Assembly: GCF_004570345.1 (NCBI RefSeq)
Contig: NZ_SPQM01000009.1
Location: forward strand, 1-64,000
Length of the DNA stretch: 64,000 nt
Direction: 5' to 3'
Origin: Blastococcus sp. CT_GayMR20
GTDB lineage: Bacteria; Actinomycetota; Actinomycetes; Mycobacteriales; Geodermatophilaceae
Shown: piece by piece, positions 24,299-32,928 of the stretch
Numbering within the stretch: position 1 is the stretch's first letter
Layout of the letters: every line of letters begins with the position of its first letter
Program-made: the position numbers and the translations under genes
The notes under the pieces: model-generated
Told to the model about the DNA's origin: nothing
The model's input: the letters and a program-made list of their open reading frames with translations, nothing else
Databases searched by the model: none

Positions 24299-24428
24299 GC
24301 TGCTCTGCGAACGCCATCACACCAAGGTCCACCACGGATTCCGGGTCGAACGACCACCCGACGGCCGATGGCGCACCTACCGCCCCGACGACACCGAGAT
24401 CCTTCTTCCTTCACCGGTGCTCGTGTAG
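24295..24428 (+). pseudogene. 3' part of the DUF222/HNH gene
   Basis: Encodes the end of the HNH motif (ALLCERHHTKVHHGF) and a short tail (WRTYRPDDTEILLPSP) to TAG at 24426-24428. It has no start of its own and is the continuation of the fragment starting at 18727. Joining the two across the element gives a single protein of about 348 aa. Confidence 0.9.
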
Positions 24429-24451
24429 CCCCCGCCCGTCATGGGAACGCG

Positions 24452-24489
24452 CTGAGGGCTGCCTCTCCGACGTGAGAGGCAGCCCTCAG
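24452..24489. terminator. Bidirectional terminator hairpin
   Basis: Perfect 16-bp stem (24452-24467 with 24474-24489), 6-nt loop CGACGT, between the end of the DUF222/HNH gene and the convergent MFS gene stop at 24503. Confidence 0.8.
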
Positions 24490-24502
24490 GGAGCGGTGGT
24501 GC

Positions 24503-26269
24503 TCAGCGGCGCGGGTCCTCCGCCGTCCCCGCGGGTGGCGCGGTCGACGTCGGCGCCGAGGCTCCCACCGACTGCGTCGGCTGGTCGGCCGGGACGTCCG
24601 GGGTCACCGCGGTGCCGGGCTGCGCCCCGTCCTCCTGAAGTGCCTGGATGCCCGACTTGTCGCTGAGCGGGAGCTGCGGCAGGAAGATCAGCACGAAGAA
24701 GCCGATCGCCACCACGGCCGCCGCGACGAGGAACACCAGGTCGATCGATGCGGTGAAGCCCTCGCGGAACGGCTCGACGAGCAGCGGGAAGTTCGCGATG
24801 CCCGTCGTGTCCGCGAGGACCTCGTCCACCCCCTGCGCCTGCAGCTGTGCGGCCTGAGCGGCGGCCTCCGGGTCGGCCGCGGCCGTCTCGGCGATGCGGC
24901 TGCCGATGTCGGTGGGCAGCCGGGTGAACAGGATCGACAGGAACGCCGCGACGCCGATCGTGCCGCCCATCTGGCGGAAGAACGTGACCGACGACGTGGC
25001 GACCCCCATCTCCCGGGGGGAGACGGCGTTCTGGACGGCGAGGATCACCGGCTGGAAGTTGAAGCCGAGGCCCACGCCCATGAGGACCATGAACGGCACG
25101 AGGGTCCACACCGACGTGTCGGCCTCGAGGACCAGTGACATCGAGACCAGCGCGACGACGATGAACACGATCCCGACCAGCGGGAACACCTTGTACTTGC
25201 CCGTCCTGCTGATCGCGATGCCCGAGCTCATCGCGCCGGTCATGATGCCGGCGACCAGCGGGATCATCTGCAGCCCGGCGACCGTCGGGCTCGAGCCGTG
25301 CACGATCTGCAGGTACTGCGGGAGCAGCAGGATGCCGCCGAACATGCCGGCACCGAGCACGATGCTGCCGACACTGCCCACGGCGAAGCTGCGGTTCGTG
25401 AACAGCCGCAGCGGGAGCAGGGCGTCGTCCTGGTAGGCCCGCTCGGCGAGCACGAACAGAAGGAAGCCGACGGCGCCGATGGCGTAGCAGAGCAGTGCCC
25501 GGCCGGAGTCCCAGCCCCACGTGCGTCCCTGCTCGGCGATGATCAGCAGCGGCACCAGGCAGGTGACCAGCGCGAGCGCGCCGGGCCAGTCGATGCGGTG
25601 GTCGCGGCGCTGGTGTGGCAGGTGCAGGACCCGCCACACCACGGCGAACGCGAGCAGGCCCAGAGGCACGTTGACGTAGAAGATCCAGCGCCAGCCGGTG
25701 ATGCCCAGCAGCGAGTCCTGGCCGGCCAGGAAGCCGCCGATGACCGGTCCCAGCACGCTCGAGGTGCCGAACACCGCCATGAAGAAGCCCTGGTACCGGG
25801 AGCGCTCCCGCGGCGGCACGATGTCGCCGATGATCGCCAGGGCCAGCGACATCAGGCCACCGGCGCCGATGCCCTGGACGGCCCGGTAGACGGCCAGCTG
25901 GTACATCGAGTCGGCCAGCCCGCAGAGCATCGAGCCGACGACGAAGACCCCGATGGCGAAGAGGTAGAACGGCCGCCGTCCGTAGAGGTCCGACAGCTTG
26001 CCGTAGAGCGGCGTGGCGATCGTCGAGGTGATCAGGAAGGACGTCGTCGCCCAGGCCTGGAGGTCGTAACCGTTCAGGTCGTCGGCGATCGTCCGGATGG
26101 CCGTCGAGACGACGGTCTGGTCCAGCGCGGCGAGGAACATGCCGAGCAGCAGGCCGCCCAGGATGGTGAGGATCTGCCGGTGGGTGAACGCACCGGTGGC
26201 GTCCGGGGCGGCGGCCGCCGCGCGGGCGTCCCGGCGGTCGGCCGCGTTGGTGCGGGTGGACTGGCTCAT
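24503..26269 (-). CDS. MFS drug transporter, DHA2 (EmrB/QacA) family
   Basis: 588 aa, 14-helix drug:H+ antiporter. Motif A (GKLSDLYGRRPFY), LDQTVVSTA in helix 1 (motif D1) and the motif C-like segment SSVLGPVIGGFLAG are present. A periplasmic or loop insertion near residues 480-520 and a Pro/Thr-rich C-tail are typical. The ATG at 26269 overlaps the MarR stop by 4 bp (ATGA), so it is coexpressed with, and probably controlled by, that regulator. Substrate unknown, probably a toxic compound. Confidence 0.92.
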   Translation of the reverse strand: MSQSTRTNAADRRDARAAAAAPDATGAFTHRQILTILGGLLLGMFLAALDQTVVSTAIRTIADDLNGYDLQAWATTSFLITSTIATPLYGKLSDLYGRRPFYLFAIGVFVVGSMLCGLADSMYQLAVYRAVQGIGAGGLMSLALAIIGDIVPPRERSRYQGFFMAVFGTSSVLGPVIGGFLAGQDSLLGITGWRWIFYVNVPLGLLAFAVVWRVLHLPHQRRDHRIDWPGALALVTCLVPLLIIAEQGRTWGWDSGRALLCYAIGAVGFLLFVLAERAYQDDALLPLRLFTNRSFAVGSVGSIVLGAGMFGGILLLPQYLQIVHGSSPTVAGLQMIPLVAGIMTGAMSSGIAISRTGKYKVFPLVGIVFIVVALVSMSLVLEADTSVWTLVPFMVLMGVGLGFNFQPVILAVQNAVSPREMGVATSSVTFFRQMGGTIGVAAFLSILFTRLPTDIGSRIAETAAADPEAAAQAAQLQAQGVDEVLADTTGIANFPLLVEPFREGFTASIDLVFLVAAAVVAIGFFVLIFLPQLPLSDKSGIQALQEDGAQPGTAVTPDVPADQPTQSVGASAPTSTAPPAGTAEDPRR

Positions 26270-26796
26270 CGGATCTCTCTCGGGTCGAGGGAAGAGGTGC
26301 CGCCGGCCTCGGGGTTCCCGGGCAGGCTGGCGGTCAGGTCGTCGAGGAGGCGGCCGAACAGGCCGGTGAACGCGGCGAGGTCGCCGTCGTCCCATGCGGA
26401 CAGCACGTGCTCGAGGTGGTTCTCCCGCTCGCGGCGGAGCGCGTCGAGCGCGGCGTGACCCGCGTCGGTGACCACCAGGCGGCTGGCCCGGCCGTCGGAT
26501 TCGTCGGCGACCCGCCGGACCAGGCCCTGCTCGACCAGTGCCGCGACGTGCCGGCTCACGGTGGAGGGGTCGGCGTGCACGAGCTCGGCGAGCGCTCCCT
26601 GACGCAGCGGACCCAGCCGGACGAGCGGGAAGAGCAGCACGTGGGCGGCCCGGTCGCGGTTGTCGGTCCGCGCCAGCTGGCTCTTGAGCGCGTGGATCAG
26701 TCGCATGAAGCGGGGCAGCTGCTCGCCCAGGGTGCGCACCAGGGCGACCCGGTCGACGGGGTCCGCGGCGGCTCGCGGTGCATCGGCGACGGACAT
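26266..26796 (-). CDS. MarR-family transcriptional regulator
   Basis: 176 aa. Winged helix: LRQGALAELVHADPSTVSRHVAALVEQGLVRR followed by the wing DESDGRASRLVVTD, classical MarR. Translationally coupled to the MFS gene. A 14-bp perfect palindrome lies between a good -35 and -10 just upstream, so it probably represses its own operon until a ligand, likely the transporter's substrate, binds. Confidence 0.92.
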   Translation of the reverse strand: MSVADAPRAAADPVDRVALVRTLGEQLPRFMRLIHALKSQLARTDNRDRAAHVLLFPLVRLGPLRQGALAELVHADPSTVSRHVAALVEQGLVRRVADESDGRASRLVVTDAGHAALDALRRERENHLEHVLSAWDDGDLAAFTGLFGRLLDDLTASLPGNPEAGGTSSLDPREIR

Positions 26797-26825
26797 GCGG
26801 CTCCGGAGGACGAAGGAAGAATTGC

Positions 26826-26855
26826 ACCGTACAACCGGTTGTAGGACGCACGCAA
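26826..26855 (-). promoter_or_regulatory. marR-MFS promoter with palindromic operator
   Basis: On the minus strand TTGCGT (26850-26855), 18-bp spacer, TACGGT (26826-26831). The perfect palindrome TACAACCGGTTGTA (26830-26843) occupies the spacer and the edge of the -10, the expected place for a MarR operator. The divergent hrpA gene begins 116 bp away. Confidence 0.7.
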
Positions 26856-26971
26856 TCAGTTGCGCGGCGCAATCAATGTGATCCGCCCGACCGACGCGAC
26901 CGGCGCCGGATGGGATCCTGGAGCCGCCCGCCAGCTACCCGCCCCGCCCGGAGAGGAACCCGAGACCGCCC

Positions 26972-29900
26972 GTGAGCGCTTCGCACAGCGACCCCGTCGG
27001 GGATCTCCGGGCGCGGCTGCCGGAGCTGACCCTCGCGGACGAGCACCGGCTGCGCCGGCGCCTGGACGGCCTGCGGACGACGCGCGACCCGCACGCCCGC
27101 GAGCGGCAGCGCGAGCGGATCGCGGCCGACGTCGCCACCGCCGAGGCCCGCATCGCGCGCCGGCGGGCTGCCGTCCCGGTGATCAGCTATCCCGACGAGC
27201 TGCCGGTGAGCCGGCGCAGGGAGGACATCGCCGCGGCTCTGCGCGACGCCCAGGTGGTCGTCGTCGCCGGGGAGACCGGCTCGGGCAAGACGACCCAGCT
27301 GCCGAAGATCGCGCTGGAGCTGGGCCGCGGGGTGCGTGGCCGCATCGGGCACACCCAGCCGCGCCGCATCGCCGCTCGCAGCGTCGCGGAGCGGATCGCC
27401 GAGGAGCTGGACACCCCGCTCGGCGACGTCGTGGGCTTCAAGATGCGGTTCAGCGACAACGTCTCCGACGGCACGCTGGTGAAACTGATGACCGACGGCG
27501 TCCTGCTCGCCGAGATCGCCCACGACCGGCTGCTGCGCCAGTACGACACGATCATCCTCGACGAGGCGCACGAGCGGAGCCTCAACATCGACTTCCTGCT
27601 GGGCTACCTCGCCCAGCTGCTGCCCCGCCGTCCCGACCTGAAGCTCGTCATCACCTCGGCCACGATCGACGTGGAGCGGGTGGCGGCCCACTTCGCGGGG
27701 GCGCCGGTCGTCGAGGTCAGCGGGCGGACCTATCCCGTCGAGGTGCGGTACCGGCCGGTGGTCGACCCGGACGACGAGGACGCCGATCCCGACCGCGACC
27801 AGGTCAGCGCGATCGTCGACGCCGTCGACGAGCTGGTCGCCGAGGGGCCGGGGGACATCCTCGTGTTCCTGGCCGGCGAGCGGGAGATCCGCGACACCCA
27901 GGACGCACTCGGCGAACGCGCCCTGCCGTTCACCGAGATCGTCCCCCTGTACTCGCGACTGTCCGCCGCCAACCAGCACAAGGTCTTCGCCCCCCATTCC
28001 GGACGGCGGGTCGTGCTGGCCACCAACGTCGCCGAGACCTCGCTGACCGTGCCGGGCATCCGCTACGTGATCGACCCGGGGACGGCGCGCATCTCCCGGT
28101 ACAGCCACCGGACGAAGGTGCAGCGGCTGCCCATCGAGGCGGTCAGCCAGGCGTCGGCCCGGCAGCGCTCCGGCCGGTGCGGGCGGCTGGGCCCCGGCAT
28201 CGCCATCCGGCTCTACACCGAGGCCGACTTCGAGGCGCGGCCGGAGTTCACCGACCCGGAGATCCTGCGCACCAACCTGGCCTCGGTCCTGCTGCAGATG
28301 GCGGCCCTCGACCTCGGGGACGTCGAGGACTTCCCGTTCGTCGACCCGCCGGACCGCCGGGCCGTCGCCGACGGACTCGCCCTGCTCGAGGAGCTGCACG
28401 CCCTCGACGAGCACGGGAAGCTCACCGCGACCGGCCGGGCACTCGCCGCCCTCCCGCTGGACCCGCGCATGGCCCGCATGGTGGTCGAGGCGAACGAGCG
28501 TGGCGTTCTCGAGGAGGTCCTGGTCATCGCCGCGGGGCTGACCATCCAGGACCCGCGCGAACGGCCGAGCGAGCACCAGCAGGCAGCCGACCAGCTGCAC
28601 GCGCGCTTCGCCGACGAGACCTCCGACTTCCTGGCGCTGCTGAACCTCTGGCGCTACCTCGGCGAGCAGCAGGACGCCCTGAGCGGCAACCAGTTCCGCC
28701 GCACGGTCAAGCGCGAGTTCCTGCACTACCTCCGGATCCGTGAGTGGCAGGACCTGCACGGCCAGCTGAGGGGCACCGCCCGGCGCCTCGGGATGACCCT
28801 CGGCGAACCGGCCGCCGAGCCGGACGAGAAGGGCATCCACGCGGCGTTGCTCGCCGGCCTTCTGTCGCACGTGGGGATGCAGGCGGAACCGGCCAAGGGC
28901 GACAAGAAGCCGAGCCGCGAGTACCTCGGGACGCGCAACACCCGGTTCGTCATCGCGCCCGGCACGCCGTTGGCCAAGAAGCCCCCCCGATGGGTGGTGG
29001 CCGCCGAGCTCGTCGAGACCAGCCGGCTGTTCGCCCGCACCGTGGCCCGCATCGATCCCGAGACGGTCGAGCGGCTCGCCGGGCACCTGGTCAAGCGGCA
29101 GTACTCCGAGCCCCGCTGGGACGCCAAACGGGGATCGGTCGTCGCGACCGAGCGGGTCACCCTCTACGGACTGCCGCTCGTGGTGGGCCGCCGCGTGCAG
29201 TACGGGTCCATCGACCCCGTCATATCCCGGGAGCTGTTCATCCGGCACGCCCTCGTCGAGGGGGAGTGGACGACGCACCACCGCTTCTGGGCCGACAACC
29301 AGCGCGCGATCGAGCAGGTGGCGGCGCTGGAGGAGCGGGCCCGCCGGCGGGACATCCGGGTCGACGAGGAGACGTTGTTCGAGCTCTACGACGCGCGGCT
29401 CCCCGCCGACGTCGTGTCGACCCGGCACTTCGACCGCTGGTGGAAGACCGCGCGGCGCGACCGGCCCGACCTGCTCAGCTTCACCCCCGAGATGCTCACC
29501 AACGCGGCCGCGGCCGGTCAGGTGCGGGTCGAGGACTACCCCGACGAGGTGGAGCTCTCGCAGGGGCTGACGCTGCCGCTCTCCTACGCGTTCGCCCCCG
29601 GGGCGGCCGAGGACGGCGTCACGGTCGACGTGCCGCTGGCCGTCCTCGACGGGGTCGCTCAGCGGACCTCGGGGGAGTCGCTGGCCTTCACCGTGCCGGG
29701 GCTGCGCGAGGAACTCGTGACCGCCCTGCTGCGCACCCTGCCCAAGCAGGTGCGCCGCGGGCTGGTCCCGATCCCCGACCGGGTGCGCGAGGTCCTCCCG
29801 CACGTCGACCCCGGCGAGCCGCTGCTGCCGGCGCTCGAGCGCGAGCTGCGCCGCGCCACGGCGGTGACGATCCCGCCGGACGCGTGGGCGCCGGACCAGG

Positions 29901-30910
29901 TGCCCGACTACCTGCGCGCGACGTTCCGGGTGCTCGACGACCAGCAGCGACCGCTGGCCGTGGGGAAGGACCTCGCCGCGCTCAAGGCGCAGGTCGCACC
30001 GACGGCGCGGGCGAGCCTGGCCCGCGCGGCCTCGGACCTCGAGCGGAGCCGCCTCACCGACTGGACGATCGGCGACCTGCCCCGCACGGTCGAGGTCCAG
30101 CGCGGCGGCCACCTCGTGACCGCGTACCCGGCGCTCGTCGACGAGGGGGAGACCGTCGGCATCCGCGTGGTCGCCACCGAAGCGGAGGCCACCCGGCTCA
30201 CCTGGCGCGGTGCGCGACGGCTGCTGGTGCTCGTCGCGGGGTCACCGGTCAAGCAGGTGGTCAGGACGCTGTCCCCCCGCACCAGGCTCGCGCTCCAGTT
30301 CAACCCGGACGGTGAGATCCCCGACCTCGTCGCCGACTGCGTGGACGCGGCCGCCGACGAACTGATCGCCGCCGCCGGCGGTCCGCCGCGCGACGCGGCC
30401 GCCTTCGCGGCCCTGGTGGCCGCCGCGAAGACCGACCTGCACCGGCTGACGGTCGACGCCGTGCAGAAGGTCGAGGCCGTGCTCACCGAGGCCCGCGAGG
30501 TGGCGGTCGCCATCGGTGCGGCGCCGGGACGACGGGTGCCCGAGGCGGCGATCGCCGATCTCCGCCGCCAGATGGGCGGGCTGCTGCACCGCGGGTTCGT
30601 CGCCGCGACCGGGCGGCGCCGGCTGCCCGACGTCGTCCGCTACCTGAAGGCCATGCGGTACCGGCTGGACAAGCTGCCGGCCAACGCCGCCCGCGACGAG
30701 CTCTGGATGCGGCAGGTCACCGCCGTGACGGCCGAGTACGACCAGCTGCGGGCGCAGGTGCCCTCCACCGGTGGGCCCGACGACCCCGTGGCCCGCATCC
30801 GCTGGATGATCGAGGAGCTGCGCGTCGGACTCTTCGCCCAGGGCATCGGCACTCCGCGGCCGATCTCCGAGCAGCGGGTCTACAAGGCGATCGACCAGCT
30901 CATCGCCTGA
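26972..30910 (+). CDS. hrpA: ATP-dependent RNA helicase HrpA
   Basis: 1312 aa from GTG 26972, the usual HrpA length. DEAH-box helicase core: Walker A GETGSGKT (100-107), DEAH (197-200), SAT (ITSATID), and motif VI QASARQRSGRCGR. Then helicase-associated HA2 and OB-fold regions and a large C-terminal DUF3418 domain characteristic of bacterial HrpA. HrpA rescues stalled ribosomes and remodels mRNA in E. coli; the same is expected here. Divergent from marR. The end is followed after 59 bp by a membrane protein gene. Confidence 0.95.
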   Translation: MSASHSDPVGDLRARLPELTLADEHRLRRRLDGLRTTRDPHARERQRERIAADVATAEARIARRRAAVPVISYPDELPVSRRREDIAAALRDAQVVVVAGETGSGKTTQLPKIALELGRGVRGRIGHTQPRRIAARSVAERIAEELDTPLGDVVGFKMRFSDNVSDGTLVKLMTDGVLLAEIAHDRLLRQYDTIILDEAHERSLNIDFLLGYLAQLLPRRPDLKLVITSATIDVERVAAHFAGAPVVEVSGRTYPVEVRYRPVVDPDDEDADPDRDQVSAIVDAVDELVAEGPGDILVFLAGEREIRDTQDALGERALPFTEIVPLYSRLSAANQHKVFAPHSGRRVVLATNVAETSLTVPGIRYVIDPGTARISRYSHRTKVQRLPIEAVSQASARQRSGRCGRLGPGIAIRLYTEADFEARPEFTDPEILRTNLASVLLQMAALDLGDVEDFPFVDPPDRRAVADGLALLEELHALDEHGKLTATGRALAALPLDPRMARMVVEANERGVLEEVLVIAAGLTIQDPRERPSEHQQAADQLHARFADETSDFLALLNLWRYLGEQQDALSGNQFRRTVKREFLHYLRIREWQDLHGQLRGTARRLGMTLGEPAAEPDEKGIHAALLAGLLSHVGMQAEPAKGDKKPSREYLGTRNTRFVIAPGTPLAKKPPRWVVAAELVETSRLFARTVARIDPETVERLAGHLVKRQYSEPRWDAKRGSVVATERVTLYGLPLVVGRRVQYGSIDPVISRELFIRHALVEGEWTTHHRFWADNQRAIEQVAALEERARRRDIRVDEETLFELYDARLPADVVSTRHFDRWWKTARRDRPDLLSFTPEMLTNAAAAGQVRVEDYPDEVELSQGLTLPLSYAFAPGAAEDGVTVDVPLAVLDGVAQRTSGESLAFTVPGLREELVTALLRTLPKQVRRGLVPIPDRVREVLPHVDPGEPLLPALERELRRATAVTIPPDAWAPDQVPDYLRATFRVLDDQQRPLAVGKDLAALKAQVAPTARASLARAASDLERSRLTDWTIGDLPRTVEVQRGGHLVTAYPALVDEGETVGIRVVATEAEATRLTWRGARRLLVLVAGSPVKQVVRTLSPRTRLALQFNPDGEIPDLVADCVDAAADELIAAAGGPPRDAAAFAALVAAAKTDLHRLTVDAVQKVEAVLTEAREVAVAIGAAPGRRVPEAAIADLRRQMGGLLHRGFVAATGRRRLPDVVRYLKAMRYRLDKLPANAARDELWMRQVTAVTAEYDQLRAQVPSTGGPDDPVARIRWMIEELRVGLFAQGIGTPRPISEQRVYKAIDQLIA

Positions 30911-30969
30911 GGGCTGTCCCAGCGCGGGACGGAGCGCGACCATGGACCTCCCCACCGAGGGGAGGAGTC

Positions 30970-31602
30970 GTGGACACCGTCGCCCGCTGGGCCGGCGCAT
31001 GCTGGATCGCCGCCGGGGTGCTCTTCCTGTCCGAGCTGGTGCATCCGAACGCCCTCGACATCGGCTTCGCGGAGGCCTCCCGCCAGTGGGTGTGGCCGGC
31101 GCTGCACGTCGCGCTGGTCCTCGCCGGGATCCTGACCGTCCTCGGCCTGGCCGGACTGATCGCCACGTACGGATCGAGGCTCGGGAACCTCGGGCTGTGC
31201 GGAGCCGTGCTGGCGGTGCCGGGCGTCGTGGTCGCCGCGGGGCTCTTCCTCGCCGAGGCGTTCCTCTTCCCGGGTATCGCGCGAGAGCACCCCGAGCTGC
31301 TGGACCTGGGGGGACCGCTGCTCGGATCCGTGGGTCTGCGCTCCACGGGGGCGCTCGCGGGGCTGTGGTTCCTCGGCCTGGTCCTCATGGGGCTCGCGGT
31401 CGAACGGGCCCGCGTCCTGCCACGCGGCGCCGGCATCCTGCTCGCCGTCGGCACGGTGCTGTTCGCCGCCCTGGAGGGGCCGTTCCTGCCGGTCGCCGGG
31501 AAGGTGGCCGTCGTCATCTTCGCCGCCGCCCACATCCGCCTCGGGCTGGCGCTCGCCTCCCGGCGCTCCTCCGCCGCGGCGGAGACCCGGCTCGCCGCGT
31601 GA
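30970..31602 (+). CDS. DUF4386-like multi-helix membrane protein
   Basis: 210 aa from GTG 30970, with GGGGAGGAG just upstream as ribosome site. Five or six hydrophobic helices. Begins RWAGACWIAAGVLFLSELVHP, like DUF4386-type or similar small actinobacterial integral proteins. No catalytic motif seen. Function unknown. Convergent with the HTH gene, 8 bp between stops. Confidence 0.65.
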   Translation: MDTVARWAGACWIAAGVLFLSELVHPNALDIGFAEASRQWVWPALHVALVLAGILTVLGLAGLIATYGSRLGNLGLCGAVLAVPGVVVAAGLFLAEAFLFPGIAREHPELLDLGGPLLGSVGLRSTGALAGLWFLGLVLMGLAVERARVLPRGAGILLAVGTVLFAALEGPFLPVAGKVAVVIFAAAHIRLGLALASRRSSAAAETRLAA

Positions 31603-31610
31603 CGGGACCT

Positions 31611-31994
31611 TCAGTCGCCGGTCGGCGCGGACGCGGCGTCCTGCTCCTTCAGCAGGGCCGAGATGCGCTGCCGGGTCACGCCGAACAGCGCAGCGATCCG
31701 GTTGATGCTGATCTGCTCGGCCTGCAGGGCAGCCGCCTGCTCGCGGCGCCAGGAGTGACCGGCGGTGGCGAGCGAGGACAGGACCGTCGAGATCCGTTCC
31801 ACGATGAGCGGGCGCGACTCCGTGGTCACGATCTCCAGCCAGGGCCCGCCGGACCGTCGGTGCTCGAGGAGCTTCTCGGCGCGCGTCCGTGCCTGCTCGA
31901 GCTCGCCGACGCACCGGTCGAGCTCCCGCACGAGGTCGGCGAGGGCGCGCTCAGCGGCGTCCCCGGAGGGACCATTCTGCGGCTCCGCGCTCAC
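31611..31994 (-). CDS. Small coiled-coil/HTH DNA-binding protein
   Basis: 127 aa from GTG 31994. A helical N-terminal half with heptad-like Leu spacing (LVRELDRCVGELEQARTRAEKLLEH), then a C-terminal helix-turn-helix SINRIAALFGVTRQRISALL. Probably a dimeric regulator. Its 130-bp upstream region is unusually AT-rich for this genome and packed with TGCATG/CATGCA repeats, consistent with autoregulation and control of the divergent ATPase gene (inference). Confidence 0.65.
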   Translation of the reverse strand: MSAEPQNGPSGDAAERALADLVRELDRCVGELEQARTRAEKLLEHRRSGGPWLEIVTTESRPLIVERISTVLSSLATAGHSWRREQAAALQAEQISINRIAALFGVTRQRISALLKEQDAASAPTGD

Positions 31995-32051
31995 GACGGT
32001 CTCTCCTCTGCCAGGGCTCGAGTCGGTTGCACACTACCTTATTCAACGGCT

Positions 32052-32114
32052 ATTGCATGCAATGGTTGTGACATGCAACAGGCATGACATGCAACCCCCC
32101 TTGCATGACGTCAT
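32052..32114. promoter_or_regulatory. Repeat-rich operator region between HTH and ATPase genes
   Basis: Contains the 12-bp palindrome ATTGCATGCAAT (32052-32063), two direct copies of TGACATGCAAC 16 bp apart (32069-32079 and 32085-32095), TTGCATGA at 32101 and the 10-bp palindrome ATGACGTCAT (32105-32114). On the minus strand TAAGGT (32037-32042) could be a -10 for the HTH gene. Confidence 0.6.
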
Positions 32115-32227
32115 CACTCCGTGTTTAGTTGCGCACAACGGAAAGGCGCGGCACCGGCCGCCTGGACGACCACATCGACGTGGGCGCCCTCTTCCCGCCC
32201 CACCGGAAGAACGGAAGCCCCGCCCTG

Positions 32228-32617
32228 ATGTCCAGCCGCACCGCGTCCATCGACCTTCCCTCGATCCCGCCCAGCGTGCCCGTGTCCCGTCACCTGGTCC
32301 TGGAGCTGCTGCGCGCGTGGGACGTCCCGCACGACCGCGAGGACGCGGCGCTGCTGGTCACCGAGCTCGTCTCCAACGTCGTCGACCACGTCGGCGGCGA
32401 CTCGACGCTCACGCTGGAGGTCGGGGTGGCGGAGGATTGGTTGCGCATCGCCGTCATCGACGGATCCTCCGTGCGCCCCGTCGTCCAGCAGCTCTCGCTG
32501 GACCGGCCACGGGGCCGCGGCATGCGGATGGTGCAGGCGATCGCGGACCGCTGGGGGGCCGAGGACCACCGTGGCGGCAAGCGGGTGTGGTTCGAGCTTC
32601 GCCCGCCGCTCGACTGA
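32228..32617 (+). CDS. RsbW-like ATP-binding regulatory kinase (HATPase_c)
   Basis: 129 aa from ATG 32228 (the frame is open from 32129). Single GHKL ATPase domain: N-box ALLVTELVSNVVDHVG, VIDGS G1 region and GRGMRMVQAIADRWG. Resembles the anti-sigma-factor serine kinases of actinobacteria, which bind a sigma factor or phosphorylate an anti-anti-sigma protein. No partner sigma or STAS gene is adjacent. Divergent from the HTH gene. Confidence 0.8.
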   Translation: MSSRTASIDLPSIPPSVPVSRHLVLELLRAWDVPHDREDAALLVTELVSNVVDHVGGDSTLTLEVGVAEDWLRIAVIDGSSVRPVVQQLSLDRPRGRGMRMVQAIADRWGAEDHRGGKRVWFELRPPLD

Positions 32618-32624
32618 GGCGAGG

Positions 32625-32650
32625 GTTTGCCGCCGGGGCCGACCGGGGAC
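32625..32650 (+). promoter_or_regulatory. Possible SigB/SigF-type promoter
   Basis: GTTT (32625-32628), 16-bp spacer, GGGGAC (32645-32650), resembling the GTTT-N14-16-GGGTA pattern of actinobacterial stress sigma factors. It precedes the small acidic protein gene by 41 bp. Weak in such GC-rich DNA. Confidence 0.3.
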
Positions 32651-32691
32651 GGCTGGGGGGACTCTGATCAGCGACGAGAGGGGACTGCACG

Positions 32692-32862
32692 ATGAGCGAG
32701 CCCACCGGTTCGACCCACGCCGCCGGCGAGGGCCTGTCCGACGAGGAGATGGTCGAGACCGTCGCCGGTCAGACCGACAGCGCCTCGGAGAACGCCGACA
32801 CGGCCGGCAAGGACTGGAACGGCGACCCGAGCGACGCTCCGGCACCGACCGACCAGGCCTGA
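32692..32862 (+). CDS. Small acidic hydrophilic protein, 56 aa
   Basis: ATG 32692 with GAGAGGGG about 9 nt upstream. Rich in Asp, Glu, Thr, Ala and Gly (SDEEMVETVAGQTDSASENA) with no hydrophobic stretch, probably disordered. The possible stress-sigma promoter upstream would suit a general stress protein. Function unknown. Confidence 0.6.
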   Translation: MSEPTGSTHAAGEGLSDEEMVETVAGQTDSASENADTAGKDWNGDPSDAPAPTDQA

Positions 32863-32928
32863 GGGCGCGGCGCCGTCCCGACCGGTGCAGCCCGGACGGG
32901 ACGGTGCCGGCGCTGACAGACTGCGCCG

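Noticed and set aside
26873..30112. 1079-codon open frame antisense to hrpA (and its mirror 47460-50699)
   Set aside because: Shadow of hrpA in GC-rich DNA; composition is Arg/Gly/Val/His-rich with no domain, while the sense frame is a full DEAH helicase.
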